From NCBI RefSeq assembly GCF_000955955.1, contig NZ_JYJG01000571.1, positions 1 through 8,314 on the forward strand: 8,314 bases of DNA, read 5' to 3'. Positions 7,432 to 8,314 of the stretch are shown piece by piece. The stretch's first letter is position 1, and each line of letters begins with the position of its first letter. The notes beneath the pieces were generated by a model. It made no database searches, was not told where the DNA came from, and saw nothing but the letters and a program-made list of their open reading frames with translations. The position numbers and the translations under genes are program-made. This stretch comes from Lentzea aerocolonigenes (GTDB taxonomy: Bacteria > Actinomycetota > Actinomycetes > Mycobacteriales > Pseudonocardiaceae).

Positions 7432-7450
7432 TTGCTCAAACCATCATTTC

Positions 7451-7481
7451 TTGACCCTCACACCGTGTCAGCCCCTACACA
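7451..7481 (+). promoter_or_regulatory. MerR-type promoter with 19-bp spacer and dyad
   Basis: TTGACC (7451-7456) and TACACA (7476-7481) are separated by exactly 19 bp. This overlong spacer is characteristic of promoters controlled by MerR-family proteins, which untwist the DNA to realign the two boxes. Inside it lies CTCACAC-C-GTGTCAG (7457-7471), a dyad with seven-base arms and one mismatched pair, centred at 7464. This suggests that the downstream MerR gene regulates itself. The -10 overlaps the AGGAG box (7481-7485), so transcription from here would begin near the ATG and omit that box. Confidence 0.6.
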
Positions 7482-7490
7482 GGAGCAGTC

Positions 7491-8312
7491 ATGTTCACCA
7501 TCGGAGACTTCGCCCATCTGGGGCGTGTGTCGGTGCGGATGCTGCGCCATTACGACGCGGTCGGGTTGCTCCTGCCGGCCCACGTGGACCCGTCGTCCGG
7601 CTACCGCTTCTACACCGCCGCACAGCTCCAGCGGCTCAACCGGCTGGTCGCGCTGAAGGATCTCGGTCTGACTCTGGACCAGGTCCGCGTGGTGCTCGAC
7701 GAGAAGCTTTCCGTCGAGCAACTGCACGGAATGCTTTCGTTGCGGCGTGCCGAGCTGCGACAGCAGATTCTTGCGGACGAGTCGCGGTTGCGCCGAGTTG
7801 AAGCACGTCTCCGCGCCATTGAAAGAGAGGGCGCTATGCCTGCCGACGACGTTGTTGTGAAGCCTGTTCCTTCTGCTCGGGTTGCCCGGTTGACCGCTTT
7901 GGCTGCTTCTTACGGGCCGGAGGACATCGGTCCGGTCATCCAGCCTTTGTATCCCCAGTTGATGAAGCGTCTCGAACGTGCCGGGGTGCCGATCACGGGG
8001 TACGGGATCGCGACCTACGCGCCGGCCGAGGGGGATCAGGTGCTGGTCGAGGCTGGGGTGACGGTGTCGGTTGAGCCGTCTGACGCGTACGACTTCGAGG
8101 TTGTGGACCTGCCGGCGTTGGATCAGGCGGCGACCATCGTGCACCGGGGGCCCATGGACGACGTGGATGCCACGTACCAGTCCGTTGCCGCGTGGATCGA
8201 GGCGCACGGGTATCGGCAGAACGGGTTCGCGCGTGAGGTGTACCTGAACTACGGCGACGGGGATCCGGCGGACTGGGTGACCGAGCTGCAGTTGGAGATC
8301 ACTCGGGCGTGA
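7491..8312 (+). CDS. MerR-family transcriptional regulator with GyrI-like effector-binding domain
   Basis: Complete 273-residue regulator of the BmrR/Mta type. Residues 1-70 are the MerR winged helix-turn-helix (FTIGDFAHLGRVSVRMLRHYD, then GYRFYTAAQL); 75-113 are a charged helix fitting the antiparallel dimer coiled coil; about 118-273 are a GyrI-like domain with VKPVPSARVA, the REVY motif (248-251) and TELQLEI near the end. BmrR-type proteins bind hydrophobic or cationic compounds through a buried glutamate and then activate efflux or resistance genes; which glutamate acts here cannot be told. The ATG is preceded by AGGAG with five bases between. The gene sits behind a 19-bp-spaced promoter, so autoregulation is likely, and the shared intergenic region may also bring the MEDS-ATPase gene under its control. 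Codon use changes sharply from codon 116 on. No efflux gene is in the window. Confidence 0.93.
   Translation: MFTIGDFAHLGRVSVRMLRHYDAVGLLLPAHVDPSSGYRFYTAAQLQRLNRLVALKDLGLTLDQVRVVLDEKLSVEQLHGMLSLRRAELRQQILADESRLRRVEARLRAIEREGAMPADDVVVKPVPSARVARLTALAASYGPEDIGPVIQPLYPQLMKRLERAGVPITGYGIATYAPAEGDQVLVEAGVTVSVEPSDAYDFEVVDLPALDQAATIVHRGPMDDVDATYQSVAAWIEAHGYRQNGFAREVYLNYGDGDPADWVTELQLEITRA
7825..7830 (+). promoter_or_regulatory. Internal Shine-Dalgarno (GAGAGG) inside the MerR gene
   Basis: GAGAGG lies five bases before the in-frame ATG at 7836 (codon 116). It is built partly from an AGA arginine codon (R112, 7824-7826), a codon rare in high-GC actinobacteria, while the arginines I read around it in this gene use CGN. 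It is thus a better placed ribosome-binding site than those of several real starts in this window. Confidence 0.5.
7836..8312 (+). other. Possible second product: free GyrI-like effector domain (158 aa)
   Basis: Initiation at M116 would yield residues 116-273, which is the GyrI-like domain without the HTH and coiled coil. The boundary falls exactly at the domain linker. TipAL/TipAS of Streptomyces is the precedent for a MerR regulator and its drug-binding domain made from one gene in the same frame. Stand-alone GyrI-like proteins are also known. Here the second product is inferred from the internal ribosome-binding site and the codon change only. Confidence 0.4.
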
Positions 8313-8314
8313 CG

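Noticed and set aside
7420..7442. Stress-sigma-factor-like promoter (GTTT ... GGGT) on the minus strand before the MEDS-ATPase gene
   Set aside because: The spacer is only 12 bp, shorter than the 14-16 bp usual for SigB/SigF-type promoters, and the -10 reads GGGTGC.
6529..7656. Plus-strand frame of 375 codons opposite the MEDS-ATPase gene and running into the MerR gene
   Set aside because: It crosses two genes with clear domains in other frames and has no coherent protein features.

Overview
The window looks like the chromosome of a high-GC filamentous actinobacterium. It has strong G/C preference at third codon positions, frequent GTG starts, two giant LAL-type (LuxR/AAA-like) regulators, a DUF742 protein of the kind found in actinobacterial 'conservons', and a MEDS/HATPase protein. 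Pseudonocardiales or Streptomyces-like relatives are the natural candidates, but the sequence alone does not fix the genus.

Layout. (1) 29-2638 (minus) and 2870-5494 (plus) are two different, divergently transcribed LAL regulators of about 870 aa, sharing a 231-bp intergenic region that contains dyad symmetries. (2) 5448-5843 (minus) is a small two-helix LapA-type membrane protein whose 3' end overlaps the 3' end of the second LAL by 47 bp, tail to tail. (3) 5896-6426 (minus) is a DUF742 protein. (4) 6466-7389 (minus) joins an N-terminal MEDS sensory domain to a C-terminal RsbW-like ATPase domain. Genes 4, 3 and 2 run in that order on the minus strand with gaps of 39 and 52 bp, and the latter two have promoter-like elements placed for leaderless transcripts. 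(5) 7491-8312 (plus) is a complete MerR-family regulator with a GyrI-like effector domain. It diverges from gene 4 across a 101-bp region with a 19-bp-spaced promoter and two dyads.

The window is almost entirely regulatory: five of six genes are predicted sensors, switches or transcription factors. No enzyme, transporter, mobile element, tRNA, rRNA or CRISPR array is visible. The LAL pair could control a nearby pathway outside the window; nothing here names the target.

The most interesting points are: a possible internal translation start inside the MerR gene (rare AGA codon forming a Shine-Dalgarno, then ATG, then an abrupt change in codon use) that would release the effector domain alone, as TipAS is made from TipAL; a MEDS-ATPase plus DUF742 plus LapA set that resembles a conservon without its Roadblock and GTPase genes; and a LAL protein with an unusually short distance between Walker A and Walker B.
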